A DNA stretch of 64,000 nucleotides from Streptomyces sp. CB01201. GTDB taxonomy: Bacteria; Actinomycetota; Actinomycetes; Streptomycetales; Streptomycetaceae. Below are positions 55,912 through 64,000 of the stretch, in pieces (position 1 is the first letter of the stretch; the number at the start of each line of letters is the position of its first letter). The DNA lies in NCBI RefSeq assembly GCF_002803085.1, contig NZ_NNBJ01000011.1, positions 213,161 to 277,160 on the forward strand, read 5' to 3'. A program made the position numbers and the translations under genes. The notes beneath the pieces were generated by a model. The model saw nothing but the letters and a program-made list of their open reading frames with translations. It ran no database searches and was not told where the DNA came from.

Positions 55912-56760
55912 CTAGTTGGCGAGGCGGGCGGCGATGTTCGCGGCGACCTTGGCGGCGATGGCGTCGGCAAGCGCCGGGTTCGAGGCGATCGAGGCTGCGA
56001 GCGCCTGCATCTGCGCGTCACTCGCGCCGGTCGTGGTGAGGGCATCGACCTTCTTGCTGAGCGCGGCGACGCCGGCCTGTGCGGCGACGGCCGCGTTCGC
56101 GGCGTTGGCGAGGGTCTGGTGTACGTCCGGCTTGTCGCCGTGGGAGTACGACCAGACGTCGGCGGGGGTGGGCATGTCGTCCTCCGGTTGGGGTTGGGTG
56201 CCGAGCGCCCACACGCGGAGTGCAGCGGCGTCGAGGTGGCAGTAGTCCTTGTCGACCGGCTGGGATCCGTACTGGTGGAAGAGCCAGTCGGCTTGGATGC
56301 GGGGCTGGCCGGCGGGGACGTAGTCGGCGATCCAGAGGAAGTCGCCGGCGTTGGAGTCGGCGTCGACGGTGAGCCAGTTGTTGCGGTCGGCATAGACGCC
56401 GACGCGGTGGCCGGGCGCCTTGGCTTTGACGCGGGCGAGCCAGGCGGTCTTGTAGGCGCGGGCCTGGGCGTTGGTGACGTTCTGGCCGTACCACTCCCAG
56501 TCGAGTACGAGTAGGTCGCCGGGGGCGAGGTTGATCTGCCGGAGGAAGAAGTCGGCTTCGGCAACTGGGTCGTTGGCGATGTGCGGGTAGTGGTAGAACC
56601 CGGTGACCAGGCCGTTGGCCTTGGCGTGGTCGCGCTGCGCTACCCAGACGGGGCTCGTGTATCCGAGCCCCTCAGTGACCTTGGCGAAGACGAAGGAGAG
56701 GCCGCTCGTGTCCGGCTGCGCGGACTGGTACGAGGCCCAGTCCTGCCCGTAGGCGCCCAT
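55912..56760 (-). CDS. GH25 lysozyme endolysin (prophage)
   Basis: The 282-residue protein has a GH25 barrel (about 1-195). Its catalytic acids lie in VLDWEWYG (D87 and E89), D7 is in YGQDWASYQ, and YADRNNW lies near the domain end. It hydrolyses the glycan strands of peptidoglycan. The C-terminal part (about 205-282) is Ala-rich and helical instead of a known wall-binding domain. Its ATG overlaps the stop of the papain-like gene by one base, and candidate holin genes follow, so this is the lysis module. Confidence 0.92.
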   Translation of the reverse strand: MGAYGQDWASYQSAQPDTSGLSFVFAKVTEGLGYTSPVWVAQRDHAKANGLVTGFYHYPHIANDPVAEADFFLRQINLAPGDLLVLDWEWYGQNVTNAQARAYKTAWLARVKAKAPGHRVGVYADRNNWLTVDADSNAGDFLWIADYVPAGQPRIQADWLFHQYGSQPVDKDYCHLDAAALRVWALGTQPQPEDDMPTPADVWSYSHGDKPDVHQTLANAANAAVAAQAGVAALSKKVDALTTTGASDAQMQALAASIASNPALADAIAAKVAANIAARLAN

Positions 56761-57533
56761 CAGCCCTCCCTGGCGGTGGTCCAGGTGGGGATGGTGACGT
56801 CGCCCTGCTGGGACAGGAGCCACCGCAGGTCGGGAGTGGTGAAGTAGCCACTCCCGGAGACGCCCCAGCCGGTGCCCCACGAGTTGGTGATCCAGTAGTC
56901 GCCGGTGGTGGCGTCGAATCGGTTCAGCTCGATCTCGTGGCCGCCCGCGACGCCGGAGGAGCGGGCGATGGGGATGCGCCCGTCGGCGTCGGTGTCGAAC
57001 ATGCTGTTCAGCCACGGGATGCCGATCATGACGGGGCCGTGCTGGAGTGCGCTGGTCAGCGCGGTGAGCGAGAAGGCGTGCGTGTAGCCCGATGCCAACC
57101 CGAGCGCCTTCAGGGCCTTGGCGACGCCGAGGCCGGACGACCCGGTGTCGGTGGGCGGGTACTGCCCGGATATGGAATCGAGGTGCGTGGCCAGCGAGTA
57201 GAGGCGGACCGCGAAGTCCTCGTCGGGCGCGTGGACTCCGGCGGTGAAGAAGCCGTGGGAGGCAGAAGCCCCCGTGGCCGTGATGGTGACGGAGGTCTGG
57301 CCGGACCGCGCCGCCGAGTCCGTGCCGATGAGGCCGGTGCCCGCGTTGCCGGTGCACGAGCCGAGCTGGCCCTGGTCGAGGACGGGCGTGCGGCGGGTCC
57401 AGGCGACGGAGCGGATCGCGTCGGCCGGAAGCGTCTCGTGCGCGAAGTCGCGGGAGCGCGGGTCGTGCTCGACGTGGCGGCCCATCGGCCGGCCCGGACG
57501 AGAGGGCAGCAGTTCAACATGCGGCGTGCACAT
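56760..57533 (-). CDS. Papain-like C1 cysteine protease (prophage)
   Basis: The 257-residue protein has the papain triad. The catalytic Cys is in DQGQLGSCTGNA (C60), His in GGHEIELNRFD (H199) and Asn in WITNSWGTGWG (N217). No signal peptide or propeptide is visible. ATG 57533 follows GGAGG, and longer frames upstream contain only low-complexity sequence. It lies between tail fibre-like genes and the lysozyme gene and overlaps the latter by one base. It could process tail proteins, cut peptide cross-links or help in host entry. Confidence 0.85.
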   Translation of the reverse strand: MCTPHVELLPSRPGRPMGRHVEHDPRSRDFAHETLPADAIRSVAWTRRTPVLDQGQLGSCTGNAGTGLIGTDSAARSGQTSVTITATGASASHGFFTAGVHAPDEDFAVRLYSLATHLDSISGQYPPTDTGSSGLGVAKALKALGLASGYTHAFSLTALTSALQHGPVMIGIPWLNSMFDTDADGRIPIARSSGVAGGHEIELNRFDATTGDYWITNSWGTGWGVSGSGYFTTPDLRWLLSQQGDVTIPTWTTAREG

Positions 57534-57589
57534 AGCGCCTCCAGGGCAGAGAGAAGCCCCGGAGCGGGGCGCGGTTGGACGGGGCAGGG

Positions 57590-57844
57590 TCAGCTGAAGT
57601 CGGGCGGAACGGCGTTCATGTTCGTCGTGTAGACCCGGTTTTCGAGGTCCTGCTTGGTGACGGACATGGGATTGACGACCCCGTGCGGCCACGGCTGAGC
57701 GTTGAACGCCTGCACGATGCCGAGGGCGATCTCGTCGTTGACCCCGGCCAGCGAGGTCAGCAGAAAGCCTCCGTCGTTCTCCCCGGTTTCGGAGTTGATC
57801 GTGAAGCTGAACTGGTACTCGGTGATGGTGTTGACCGAACTCAT
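57590..57844 (-). CDS. Conserved-looking small protein of the tail region (prophage)
   Basis: The 84-residue soluble protein has a beta-rich N-terminal half (TITEYQFSFTINSETGENDG) and a helical rest. No domain was recognised. It lies between the papain-like protease and fibre-like genes. A small hairpin at 57556-57570 follows its stop. Confidence 0.55.
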   Translation of the reverse strand: MSSVNTITEYQFSFTINSETGENDGGFLLTSLAGVNDEIALGIVQAFNAQPWPHGVVNPMSVTKQDLENRVYTTNMNAVPPDFS

Positions 57845-57857
57845 CAGGCTCTCCTTG

Positions 57858-58397
57858 TCATCGGCTGATCCAGAGCACGCGCATGGACGCGGTGAAGATG
57901 CTGGCGCCGGCGCTGGTGTTCATCGCGCCGCCGGATGCCTGCGCGGCCATGACCTCGATGTAGTCAGTGCTGCCGTTGCAGGTGACGAACGCGCTGGTTT
58001 GCATGCCGGACGTCACAGCGTTGGAGGGGTCGAACGACGCACCCGAGCCGATGACGCCGCCGCCGTTGAGGCCGATCTGCAAGCGCCGGTCGCCCGTGAC
58101 GGTGTTCGGCCAGCCCACCGACCCGAACACCAGGTACAGCCCGGCCACGGTCGGTGTGTAGCGGGACGTGTTGGTGACGGTGCTGTGCCCGCCGTCGGCG
58201 TCCAGGGTTTCCGTGTCCAGGTTGAGCGCGACCATCGCGTTGCTGCCCGCGATGGACTGGGCGGTTGTCGCGTACCCGAGGAACACCGGTGGCCCGAGGG
58301 CGAAATTGTTCAGGTCTCGAACCTGGGCGTTGAACAGGGCCGCCGTGTCGTAATTTCCGGGGGCCTCATTGACAGGAACGGGAACGATGCGGCCCAC
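57858..58397 (-). CDS. Jelly-roll fibre-like protein (prophage)
   Basis: The 179-residue protein has a short N-terminal attachment segment (about 1-45) and a C-terminal domain (about 50-179) with TPTVAGLYLVFGSVGW and a strand-rich pattern that resembles C1q/TNF-type trimeric heads found on phage tail tips. It would bind the host surface. It lies 12 bp after the large minor tail gene. Confidence 0.65.
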   Translation of the reverse strand: MGRIVPVPVNEAPGNYDTAALFNAQVRDLNNFALGPPVFLGYATTAQSIAGSNAMVALNLDTETLDADGGHSTVTNTSRYTPTVAGLYLVFGSVGWPNTVTGDRRLQIGLNGGGVIGSGASFDPSNAVTSGMQTSAFVTCNGSTDYIEVMAAQASGGAMNTSAGASIFTASMRVLWISR

Positions 58398-58409
58398 GAG
58401 GGTCTCCGA

Positions 58410-61265
58410 TCAGTAGGCGAACGCGGAGGCGTCGAATGCCGACACGGCGTCCCAGGTGGTGGCATTGGTGACCCCAGCGGGCAGCACCTCGCAGATCACA
58501 TCGCTGGCGGTGTGAGCCTTCGTCGTGGCGCCAGTGAACGTGATGACGGCGGAGGTCCACCCTGAACTTGTCGCGCCCACGGCGGACACGGTGACGGTCT
58601 CCTGATTCGCTGTACCGAGCCCGAGGACCAGTTGTGTGCCGGCCGGGAGCTGCGCGGCAAGCGGGTTGACGTTGTCCTGGCTGTTGTTGACCGTGATCGA
58701 CGAAACGCCGCTGGCTGCGGTGGTCTTCAGGGTGGTGTGCCAGGCTGCGAAGAGTTTGTACGGCGTGAGGTCCGCCGGGCTGCACTGGAGCGTGCACCAG
58801 GCGTCGTTCTGGTCGCCGAGGTCCCACTGGATCGACTCGACGAAGCATTCGATCTGGATTGGCGGGGCGCCGAACGGCCGCTTCATCACACGCACTCGGG
58901 TGCCGATCTCCAGGCCGAGCAGTACCGGCCAAAGCGCCGGGTACGCGCTCGGGTGCAATTTCAAGGCTGCGACCCGGTAGGCGGGCTGCTTGTATCGCGA
59001 CACCAGATACGACGCCGCGTCCTGGCATTCCTGCGGCGACGTCGAGTTGACGGTCCGCGTCATCGTGCGCGGCCCGTAGGCCGCGATCGACGTCGCATCC
59101 TGCGCGGTGAACTTCGACGCAGGCGAGACCTGGCTGACGACGGCGACGTTCGCGAGGCGCGTCGTGTCATAGTCCGGGTCGATGCTCTCGTAGGGGAACT
59201 CTCCGCCCGCGACGTTCTCGCCGAACGTGTAGACGGGCACGGTGGCGTTGTAGCGGTCTCCCCGCGATCGGAAGTTGAGCCAGCCCGCCGCGTCAACGAA
59301 GTGCGATCCGCCCTCGGTGTCCACAACGGCCTGGAGCGCCGTGAACGCGTCCTGGCCCGCGAAGTCCGCCGGCCCCATCGACCGGGTCAGGCCGGGCTGG
59401 ATGATCCAGCCGACCTCGTTGCTCGCATAGGCCAGGATGCGGAGATACCGGGCATTGGTCGACTCGCCCGTGAACGAGTTCTTCCAGGCCGCATAGATCG
59501 CGTCGGTGTTCGGGTTAAACAGGTAGGTAGTGAACTCCGCCGCGAAGGCGAGGTCGCCCTGCCAGTTGTTTCCTGCCGCGCCGCCGAGGCCGACGTCGTA
59601 CCAGGCGCCAACCGAGTCGGAGACCAGACCAGTCGGTGTAATCGCCGAAGTGAAGCCGGTGAAGAACCAGTTGGCGCCGTCGAGGGACGTGCGCATCTCG
59701 CCGGTGGATTCGTTCCATCCAAAGATCGCAAGGTGCCAGTTGCCGTCGACGACGTTAGGGAAGCTGCCGTTGTTGGCGGTGAAGGTGACGCTCCCGTAGG
59801 AGCCTCCCGGGCCGCCGATGGTCAGGTGCAGATGACTGTCCGTGGAGATGAACAGGAAGACCCTGCTTCCCGTAGCGACCGTGCCGGTCGCCGCGTGCTG
59901 CCGGTCCATGGACGACCAGATGCACGCGGCATCCGTAGGGGTGGGCCCGGTGTACCGGAACGCGATCGCGCGTGTCCACGAGGCCGGATTGGTCGGCCCG
60001 ACGATGCCGGCGGTGGGCAGACTGATCACGCTGGACGGAAAGCCCGCACCTTGGCCCGGATGCGGGTTCGTGAAAGTGGTGACCGTGCCGCTGCTGCCCG
60101 TGAACACGCCGCCGATCGGGTCGGTCGCCGTGATCTGCGTGCCCGGCGAGATGGCGCCCGCACCATTCTTCGAGTTGATGATGCCGACGACGCCGTTGGC
60201 GCCGGTCGCGTCGGCGAACTGCGTGGCGCCCGAACCCTCGTCGAGCCGGTACACGAAGCGGGCGCCGGCCGCCGTGAGGGCCTCGGTCAGGGGGTCGTCG
60301 AGGATGTACTGCGACAGCAGCGAGAGAGCGTCCACGCTGTTCGGCGTGACCGTCGAGTACTGGTTGCCGGAGAACGCGGGCTTCCACTGGTTGGTGTACC
60401 CGAGGTACATCGGGTACCAGACGCCGGGCTGCGCCCACGCCGATGCTGAACTGCCCTTCTCCAGCTGCCAGGCGTCGACCTGGATCGTGCAGGCCGCGCC
60501 CGCGGTCGCCGCGACCGCCACGCCGATGTTCATGCCCAGCGCGCCGGCCGGGCAGGTTGCGGTCGCGGTGATCTGCGTCCATGCCGCGGTGGCCGAACCG
60601 GTGAGCGTGACGGCCGAGCCGTAGGCGAATGTGGTGGTCGAGGCGAGCGGTGTCAGGTACCAGCCCTGACTGCCCTTGACCTGGAGAGTCGTGCCGGGCG
60701 TGATGTTCCGGATGCGCATTTGCACGGTGTACGTCTGGCCAGGCTGTGCCGCGGTCTCCGGGGTGTAGCAGATCCGTGCGTTTGCGGCTGAGCCGCTTGG
60801 CACGGAGAACTGCAAGACGTTGGCGCCCTGGAAGGCCGTGGCAGAGGCGGCGACGATGCCGGAGCTTGAGGGGTCGGTGTCGCTGAAGATGTCCGCGCCC
60901 TGCACGTTGGCGCCAACGGCGTAGCCGCCGAGGTCTCCGCCCGTTGCCATGATCTGCGACAGGATGTTGATGCTCGGCGGCCACATCGCGCGGCGGCGCA
61001 CCGGCTGGAACGGCGCGATCTTTCCGTAGAACGGACTCGCCGTGTTCGCCGGGTCGAGGGTGCCGGTCGAGTTGGACAGGACGGTCGAGGCGGTGCCGGG
61101 CTGGATCTGGTCCAGCTCGTACTGCCGCCCCCGCTTACTGTCCGACTTGCCCATCGTGGTGGGCGTGACCTCAACGAACCGGTCCGTTGGGGTGAGCGCC
61201 GTGGTGGCGTTCCAATACGGCCCCCACGCCTCCTCGATCACGGGCCAGTTCGGATTGAGGGCCAC
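58410..61265 (-). CDS. Large minor tail protein with lectin-like domains (prophage)
   Basis: The 951-residue protein has a virion-attachment N-terminus (about 1-110), a carbohydrate-binding-type jelly roll (about 115-275) and a LamG/concanavalin-like domain (about 335-590, with RLDEGSGATQFADATGANG). The C-terminal tail-tip part (about 600-900) is similar to siphovirus Gp37-type proteins. It probably binds cell-wall glycans. GTG 61265 is chosen because AGGAGGTGACC precedes it; the ribosome site lies within the end of the tape measure gene. Confidence 0.82.
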   Translation of the reverse strand: MALNPNWPVIEEAWGPYWNATTALTPTDRFVEVTPTTMGKSDSKRGRQYELDQIQPGTASTVLSNSTGTLDPANTASPFYGKIAPFQPVRRRAMWPPSINILSQIMATGGDLGGYAVGANVQGADIFSDTDPSSSGIVAASATAFQGANVLQFSVPSGSAANARICYTPETAAQPGQTYTVQMRIRNITPGTTLQVKGSQGWYLTPLASTTTFAYGSAVTLTGSATAAWTQITATATCPAGALGMNIGVAVAATAGAACTIQVDAWQLEKGSSASAWAQPGVWYPMYLGYTNQWKPAFSGNQYSTVTPNSVDALSLLSQYILDDPLTEALTAAGARFVYRLDEGSGATQFADATGANGVVGIINSKNGAGAISPGTQITATDPIGGVFTGSSGTVTTFTNPHPGQGAGFPSSVISLPTAGIVGPTNPASWTRAIAFRYTGPTPTDAACIWSSMDRQHAATGTVATGSRVFLFISTDSHLHLTIGGPGGSYGSVTFTANNGSFPNVVDGNWHLAIFGWNESTGEMRTSLDGANWFFTGFTSAITPTGLVSDSVGAWYDVGLGGAAGNNWQGDLAFAAEFTTYLFNPNTDAIYAAWKNSFTGESTNARYLRILAYASNEVGWIIQPGLTRSMGPADFAGQDAFTALQAVVDTEGGSHFVDAAGWLNFRSRGDRYNATVPVYTFGENVAGGEFPYESIDPDYDTTRLANVAVVSQVSPASKFTAQDATSIAAYGPRTMTRTVNSTSPQECQDAASYLVSRYKQPAYRVAALKLHPSAYPALWPVLLGLEIGTRVRVMKRPFGAPPIQIECFVESIQWDLGDQNDAWCTLQCSPADLTPYKLFAAWHTTLKTTAASGVSSITVNNSQDNVNPLAAQLPAGTQLVLGLGTANQETVTVSAVGATSSGWTSAVITFTGATTKAHTASDVICEVLPAGVTNATTWDAVSAFDASAFAY

Positions 61266-61267
61266 GG

Positions 61268-63865
61268 TCACCTCCTGAAGGGCTGGTAGGTCTGCGCCTG
61301 AATGGATCCGCGCTGGAGGAACTGCCGCTGGAGCTCGTCCTGGAGATCCTTGTCGGTGAGGATCGAGCCCTGGACATGCAGGTGCACGGTCACCGTGCCC
61401 CCGGGCGCCCCGGCCCCGAAGCCGCCGCCCGCGCCGACGCCGGCGCCGGCCATTGCCAGTGACGGAACGCCGACCTGCTGGCTGGCCAGGGTGTCGGACA
61501 TCGAGATGACGGACCGCACCGCAAGGTGGGCGTTGTCCGTGATGCCCTTGGCGATGCCCTCGGGGATGGCCACGCCCACGTGGTCGGCGAAGAGCCTGGA
61601 CGGGCTGTTGATGCCGAGGAAGCTCTTGGCGGAGCTGAGGGCGTCCCCGGCGAGGTTCTTCAGGCTGTCGAACAGGCCCCCCGCGGCGTTCTCGACGCCG
61701 TTGATGATGCCGTGGACGATCGACGAGCCGATGGACAAGAACCAGGAGCCCACGCCCTTGACGGCGTTCCAGGCGGAGCGGAGCCCGCTGGAGATCGCCG
61801 AGGCGATGCGGCTGACCACGCTCATGATGGTGGAGAGTGCGCCCTGAATCGGCGTGATCATGCTGGACTTGATCGCGTTCCACAGAACCGAAGCGACAGC
61901 CTTGATCGCTGCCCACTTCTGGCTGAGGTAGATCCCCAACGCCGTCCAAATGATCTTTACATCGGTCCAGACCTCCGTGATCGGATCAATGATCACGGCG
62001 TGGATGATCGACCAGACGGCCGACGCGACCGTCTTGATCCCGTTCCAGACCGAGCCGAAGAACGCACTGATCGCGTTCCAGACGGAGATCGCTGTCCCGA
62101 TGATCTGCGTGTGGAAGTGATTCCAGATCGCGACGATCGCGGCGACGAACGGCATGAAGATCACGAACAGGAGCGGCCACCACTTGCGGAAGAACCCGGC
62201 AATGGCATTCCACACGGTTTGCGTGATGCCCCACAGGAAGTTCCAGCCGGCGACCAGTGGATCGACCACCGTGTGCCACGCGGCCGAGAGAAACCCGGCA
62301 ATGGCATTCCAGACGCCCATCACCGTGCCGGAAATGCTGTGCCACACCGACGTTGCGACGCTCGCGATCGACTGCCACACCGACGCCAGGAAGTGCCCGA
62401 CACTTTCCGCGACACTCTTGATCGCACCCCACACCGTGGACCAGTGCGTGGCCAGGGCGACGATGGCCGCGACCAGCGCGACCACGCCCAGAATGATCCA
62501 GGTCACAGGATTCACAGCGGCGGCGGCAGCCATGCTGTAGAGCGATGCCGTTAGGGCGGCGATCGAGAACACAAGGACGCCGCCGATGATCCCGGCCGCG
62601 ACCTTCGCCGCCATCGAGTGCTTGGCGATCCACGACGCGCTGGTGGCCAGGACCCCGATGATCTGCTGCACGTAGGGCATGAGGACTTGGCCGATCTGAA
62701 TGCCCAGTGCCTCCATGGAGGCCTTGCCCTCGGCCACCTTCTGGTTGAAGTTCTTCTGAACGTCCGCCCAGCCCTCAATGCTCTTGCCGCCTGCCTTGAC
62801 GTGCTCGTCTACGCCCGCGATGTTGGCCTTGAAGGTCTCCATGTGGGAGCCGGTCAGCTGAAGGGCGCCCATCATCGACTTCGTGCCGCCAACCATCGTG
62901 GCCAAGGCGCCGATGTAGGTCTTCTGGCTGCCAGAGAGCTTGTTGAGCTGGCCCTGGAAATCCTTGGAGTTCGCCGAGGCTTTTTGCAGGGTGTCGATCA
63001 AAACGGTGCCGCTCGGGCCCATCTTGTTCTTGATCGCGTCCGTCAGCGTCGTCAACGTTGCGGCGAGGCCCTGGCTCCCCAGTTCCTTCTCGACGTCGAT
63101 GGCGTTGAGGCCCAGCCCCTTCATCGTTGTCGCGGCCTTGGGCAAGACATTAGAGAGCTGGCCGATCGTCTGCCGCAGGTACGTCGCGGCGACCGCCGCC
63201 GGCGTGCCCTGGGCGGTCATGGTGGCCATCGCGCCCATGACCTCGTTCAGACGCACCCCGGCCGCCGCGGCCACCGGCAGGATGCTGCTCATCGACCCGG
63301 CGAGGGCTTCGAGGTTGGTCTTGCCCTCAGCCTCCGTCGCGATCAGCGCGTTCATCGCGGTCGTGGCGTCACCGCTGGACATCTTGTACGCGTTCATCGC
63401 GGTCGTGACCGCATCCGTGGTGGTGTGCAAATCGGCGGCGCCGACCTTGGCACCCTCGGCCGACACCTTCAGCACCTTCAGGGCGTCCGCGCCGTGGTAG
63501 CCCGCCGACTCCACCATGTAGAGACCGGCCGTGAGCTGGGACGTGGACTGGCCGACCTCGCCCGCCATCGCGAGGATGCCGTCGCCAACCATCTTCATGT
63601 TGGAGGCGGCTTCGCCCGCGCCGGTGCGGACGCGGGTCATCTGGACCTGGAAGTCGCCCGCCATCTTGACGGTGGCCACGGCCGCGGCGCCCGCCGCGAC
63701 ACCGAGGCCCAGGAGGGCGGCCTTGCCCATCATTCCGGTGCGGGCGAAAGCTCCGGCTCCTGCCGCGTCGACCTCGGCGAGCTGCGTCTTGACGCCGGTC
63801 GCCGCTGCCCTGACCCCGGCGAAGGAGCCGATGAACTCGATGAATACCGGAGGAAGTGCGCCCAT
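61268..63865 (-). CDS. Tail tape measure protein (prophage)
   Basis: The 865-residue protein has the phage tape measure domain in its N-terminal third (about 40-330, with MGAMATMTAQGTPAAVAATY), then hydrophobic segments (about 400-470), and a Trp-rich repeat region with VWNAI units spaced 33 residues apart. A C-terminal LGINSPSRLFADHVG motif follows. It sets tail length and is ejected with the DNA. A TMP of this size predicts a tail on the order of 130 nm if the usual ratio of about 1.5 angstroms per residue holds. Confidence 0.92.
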   Translation of the reverse strand: MGALPPVFIEFIGSFAGVRAAATGVKTQLAEVDAAGAGAFARTGMMGKAALLGLGVAAGAAAVATVKMAGDFQVQMTRVRTGAGEAASNMKMVGDGILAMAGEVGQSTSQLTAGLYMVESAGYHGADALKVLKVSAEGAKVGAADLHTTTDAVTTAMNAYKMSSGDATTAMNALIATEAEGKTNLEALAGSMSSILPVAAAAGVRLNEVMGAMATMTAQGTPAAVAATYLRQTIGQLSNVLPKAATTMKGLGLNAIDVEKELGSQGLAATLTTLTDAIKNKMGPSGTVLIDTLQKASANSKDFQGQLNKLSGSQKTYIGALATMVGGTKSMMGALQLTGSHMETFKANIAGVDEHVKAGGKSIEGWADVQKNFNQKVAEGKASMEALGIQIGQVLMPYVQQIIGVLATSASWIAKHSMAAKVAAGIIGGVLVFSIAALTASLYSMAAAAAVNPVTWIILGVVALVAAIVALATHWSTVWGAIKSVAESVGHFLASVWQSIASVATSVWHSISGTVMGVWNAIAGFLSAAWHTVVDPLVAGWNFLWGITQTVWNAIAGFFRKWWPLLFVIFMPFVAAIVAIWNHFHTQIIGTAISVWNAISAFFGSVWNGIKTVASAVWSIIHAVIIDPITEVWTDVKIIWTALGIYLSQKWAAIKAVASVLWNAIKSSMITPIQGALSTIMSVVSRIASAISSGLRSAWNAVKGVGSWFLSIGSSIVHGIINGVENAAGGLFDSLKNLAGDALSSAKSFLGINSPSRLFADHVGVAIPEGIAKGITDNAHLAVRSVISMSDTLASQQVGVPSLAMAGAGVGAGGGFGAGAPGGTVTVHLHVQGSILTDKDLQDELQRQFLQRGSIQAQTYQPFRR
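62193..62311 (-). repeat. Repeated 20-bp segment within the tape measure gene
   Basis: AACCCGGCAATGGCATTCCA occurs at 62193-62212 and again at 62292-62311, 99 bp (33 codons) apart. The two copies encode the same residues and mark internal duplication. Confidence 0.7.
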
Positions 63866-63904
63866 GCCGGATCACCCCCGTCCGGCTGGTGCTGCTATCG
63901 AGTT

Positions 63905-64000
63905 GTCAGGCGCGGATCGCTTTCGCCCACGCCAGTTCCCAGGCGGCGGCCATCTTCGGCTCGGCCGCCCTCACACCAGGCTTGATGTATGGGTACTTGT
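63905..64000 (-). CDS. Phage head-tail/tail morphogenesis protein, C-terminal end (partial)
   Basis: Only the last 31 residues are visible, ending WELAWAKAIRA. The fragment with YPYIKPGVRAAEPKM resembles the C-terminus of HK97 gp10-like tail proteins, but that is a weak call. The stop lies 39 bp upstream of the tape measure start; the tail assembly chaperone frameshift pair is not visible between them. Confidence 0.35.

Overview
The window is a high-GC actinobacterial chromosome segment, almost certainly Streptomyces. The evidence is very high third-position GC, frequent GTG and TTG starts, GGAGG-type ribosome sites, and a gene order (FKBP, pafBC, tatAC, helY ... infC-rpmI-rplT, pheST) that from memory matches the S. 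coelicolor SCO1640-SCO1594 neighbourhood. No rRNA, tRNA, CRISPR array or insertion sequence was recognised.

Bases 1-9162 form the conserved proteasome/Tat neighbourhood. It holds two FKBP prolyl isomerases, the WYL activator pair pafB-pafC, two small proteins, tatA, tatC, a diacylglycerol kinase-like enzyme and the large DExH helicase helY. Bases 9559-18806 are more accessory. They carry an orphan cytochrome P450, an ADP-ribosylglycohydrolase, a glutaredoxin-like protein, a putative CD38-like NAD glycohydrolase with a GNAAV-type N-terminal motif, a divergent PadR regulator with a two-gene drug-type ABC exporter, an iron-box-controlled siderophore-interacting protein, and a 5'-3' exonuclease.

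Bases 19094-36976 are mostly transport and metabolism. There is an osmoprotectant importer whose permease is fused to its binding protein, an XRE-cupin regulator coupled to a BtuF-like protein, a TDT-family transporter with a divergent LysR regulator, and a gamma-glutamyl-amine catabolic cluster (hydrolase, permease, FadR-type regulator, glutamine synthetase-like ligase, aldehyde dehydrogenase, SDR). A secreted HAD phosphatase, a DUF2510 protein and a PLP-dependent racemase/aldolase-like enzyme follow.

Bases 37137-51036 include a mycosin-type protease with a coupled membrane protein, SseB and DUF1844 proteins, then translation genes: infC (ATC start, attenuator in the leader), rpmI, rplT, a SpoU-type RNA methylase, an orphan sensor kinase, pheS and pheT. 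An NsdA-like regulator, a Nudix hydrolase and a small membrane protein complete the host part.

From about 51.39 kb to the window end lies the left part of an integrated siphovirus-like prophage. It interrupts a 3-hydroxybutyryl-CoA dehydrogenase gene, of which the last 51 codons plus stop remain at 51236-51391. The left end carries small regulators and hypothetical proteins. From 54.66 kb the late genes run leftward. In order of transcription they are a partial head-tail protein, tape measure, large minor tail protein, jelly-roll fibre-like protein, an unknown protein, a papain-like protease, a GH25 lysozyme, and two holin-like membrane proteins. No integrase is visible, so it probably lies beyond the window.

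The most notable candidate for an undescribed system is the NADase-like protein at 12639-13763, which shares an operator-rich divergent promoter with a PadR regulator.
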